5,683 nucleotides of DNA from Pseudomonadales bacterium (GTDB lineage Bacteria > Pseudomonadota > Gammaproteobacteria > Pseudomonadales > Azotimanducaceae), in NCBI GenBank assembly GCA_028822125.1, contig JAPKEK010000192.1, positions 1 to 5,683 of the forward strand, in the 5' to 3' direction. Position numbers and translations under genes: made by a program. A model generated the notes under the pieces. That model was given only the letters and a program-made list of their open reading frames with translations. It was not told where the DNA came from and made no database searches. Below, in pieces: positions 5,181 through 5,683 of this stretch. Position 1 is the first letter of the stretch; the number at the start of each line of letters is the position of its first letter.

Positions 5181-5450
5181 TTAATAAATGTCAGGATCGA
5201 AACTCTGGTCGGCAATTGTTTCGTTGTTACAGGTTAGTGTTAATTGAATCTGTTGTTGCCTGATCAGGAAAACACCTTCAACCCATTCGTGCCATTCGTA
5301 GCCGGTCTGTACTGAGGTCGTCAGTTTAAGATAATCTGCTTGCTCTGCCTTGTCCCGAATAATGCCGTTAACCTTCAATTCAACGGGATCCCTATCAGAA
5401 TAGCCGATGCTAATAGTTGAACCATGATACTTGCTGGTCAGTTCTGGCAT
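5181..5450 (-). CDS. Unidentified 89-residue protein in the flavoprotein operon
   Basis: I do not recognise this protein. It is small, acidic and soluble, without a signal peptide, membrane segment or cysteine pair (one Cys, in LTCNNE). It alternates short hydrophobic strands with turns (STISIGYSD, VELKVNGII, YLKLTTSVQ, QIQLTLTCNNETI) and is rich in aromatics around YEWHEWVEGVF (51-61). It is therefore probably a small beta-sandwich or barrel rather than a helical regulator. The composition and codon use look like those of a real gene, and it ends 16 bases before the flavoprotein start on the same strand, so both are likely one operon. ATG 5450 lacks a strong ribosome binding site; an AAGG lies about 13 bases upstream. 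Confidence 0.75.
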   Translation of the reverse strand: MPELTSKYHGSTISIGYSDRDPVELKVNGIIRDKAEQADYLKLTTSVQTGYEWHEWVEGVFLIRQQQIQLTLTCNNETIADQSFDPDIY

Positions 5451-5561
5451 AGTGTGGGCATGACCTTGTTTTACTCAATTGCTCGATGAATGCGTTGTGT
5501 ATGATGAATGAGCGGCGGAGTTGTTGTATGATTTGCGTCATCAATATACAGGGTGTTCAGC
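5451..5561. promoter_or_regulatory. Divergent intergenic region with repeated TATGAT elements
   Basis: These 111 bases separate the minus-strand flavoprotein operon from the plus-strand gene at the right edge and must hold both promoters. Two similar segments, GTTGTGTATGAT (5494-5505) and GTTGTTGTATGAT (5520-5532), each carry a -10-like TATGAT, but neither has a good -35 at the right distance. A small inverted repeat ATGA-TTTGCG-TCAT lies at 5528-5541 and could be an operator. No single promoter can be chosen with confidence. Confidence 0.35.
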
Positions 5562-5683
5562 ATGAGTCAAATCTCCGAATTAAAGGCATCGGTTGAAGAA
5601 ATTTTAAACGCTTTGCATCGGCTTGGACCGAATCGAGTTGTGGCCTTGTCAACCCATAAGACTAAGGCGCTAATTGCTGAAAT
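5562..5683 (+). CDS. N-terminal fragment of an unidentified protein
   Basis: An ATG at 5562, with AGGGTG six bases upstream as ribosome binding site, opens a frame that runs uninterrupted to the window end, giving 40 codons. The visible part starts MSQISELKASVEEILNALH, which would form an amphipathic helix, followed by RLGPNRVVALSTHKTKALIAE. That is too little to assign a family. The good ribosome binding site and divergent position support a real gene. Its relation to the flavoprotein operon is unknown. Confidence 0.7.
   Translation, partial: MSQISELKASVEEILNALHRLGPNRVVALSTHKTKALIAE

Noticed and set aside
5165..5215. N-terminal extension of the flavoprotein to TTG 5215
   Set aside because: It would overlap the 89-residue gene, uses TTG, and adds residues unlike the family, whereas ATG 5164 has a usable ribosome binding site.
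1..5683. CRISPR arrays, insertion sequences, tRNA or rRNA genes
   Set aside because: I saw no regularly spaced repeats, transposase-like frames, terminal inverted repeats or tRNA T-loop signatures on either strand.

Overview
The window looks like chromosomal DNA of a gammaproteobacterium, probably a marine or Pseudomonas/Oceanospirillales-like lineage. The best taxonomic clue is a full-length LysR-family regulator that closely resembles enterobacterial MetR, including the IECHSC segment. Base composition is moderate, GTG and TTG starts are used, and there are no mobile elements, rRNA, tRNA or CRISPR arrays. The species cannot be fixed from this sequence.

Layout, left to right. Positions 35-3133 (minus strand) hold a tightly packed three-gene operon read right to left: a GT4 glycosyltransferase, a class I SAM-dependent methyltransferase and an alpha/alpha-toroid (prenyltransferase- or six-hairpin-like) protein. 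The genes overlap by 11 bp and by a TTGA-type junction, so translation is probably coupled. A further gene may start at the extreme left edge. The set looks like a small pathway that modifies a glycosylated metabolite or lipid, but its product is unknown to me.

Divergently, metR runs on the plus strand (3349-4305). The shared AT-rich intergenic region carries a perfect MetR operator (TGAA-N5-TTCA) next to the metR ribosome binding site, plus back-to-back candidate promoters whose -10 elements overlap. metE, the usual divergent neighbour of metR, is not there.

Positions 4306-4576 are non-coding but rich in structure. A strong bidirectional terminator lies at about 4339-4368. On the minus strand there is a self-contained unit: a good sigma-70-like promoter (TTGACA-17-TAAATT), a 13-nt perfect complement to the 3' end of 16S rRNA (an extreme Shine-Dalgarno) held inside an inverted repeat, no ATG/GTG/TTG at the expected start position (an ATC sits there), a second long hairpin, and the terminator. 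I regard this roughly 190-nt small RNA or mini-mRNA as the most novel item in the window.

Positions 4577-5450 (minus strand) hold a two-gene operon: an 89-aa protein I do not recognise, and a pyridoxamine-5'-phosphate-oxidase-like flavin split-barrel protein whose C-terminal substrate-binding residues differ from those of PdxH. At the right edge a plus-strand gene begins at 5562 (only 40 codons visible, unidentified), divergent from that operon.
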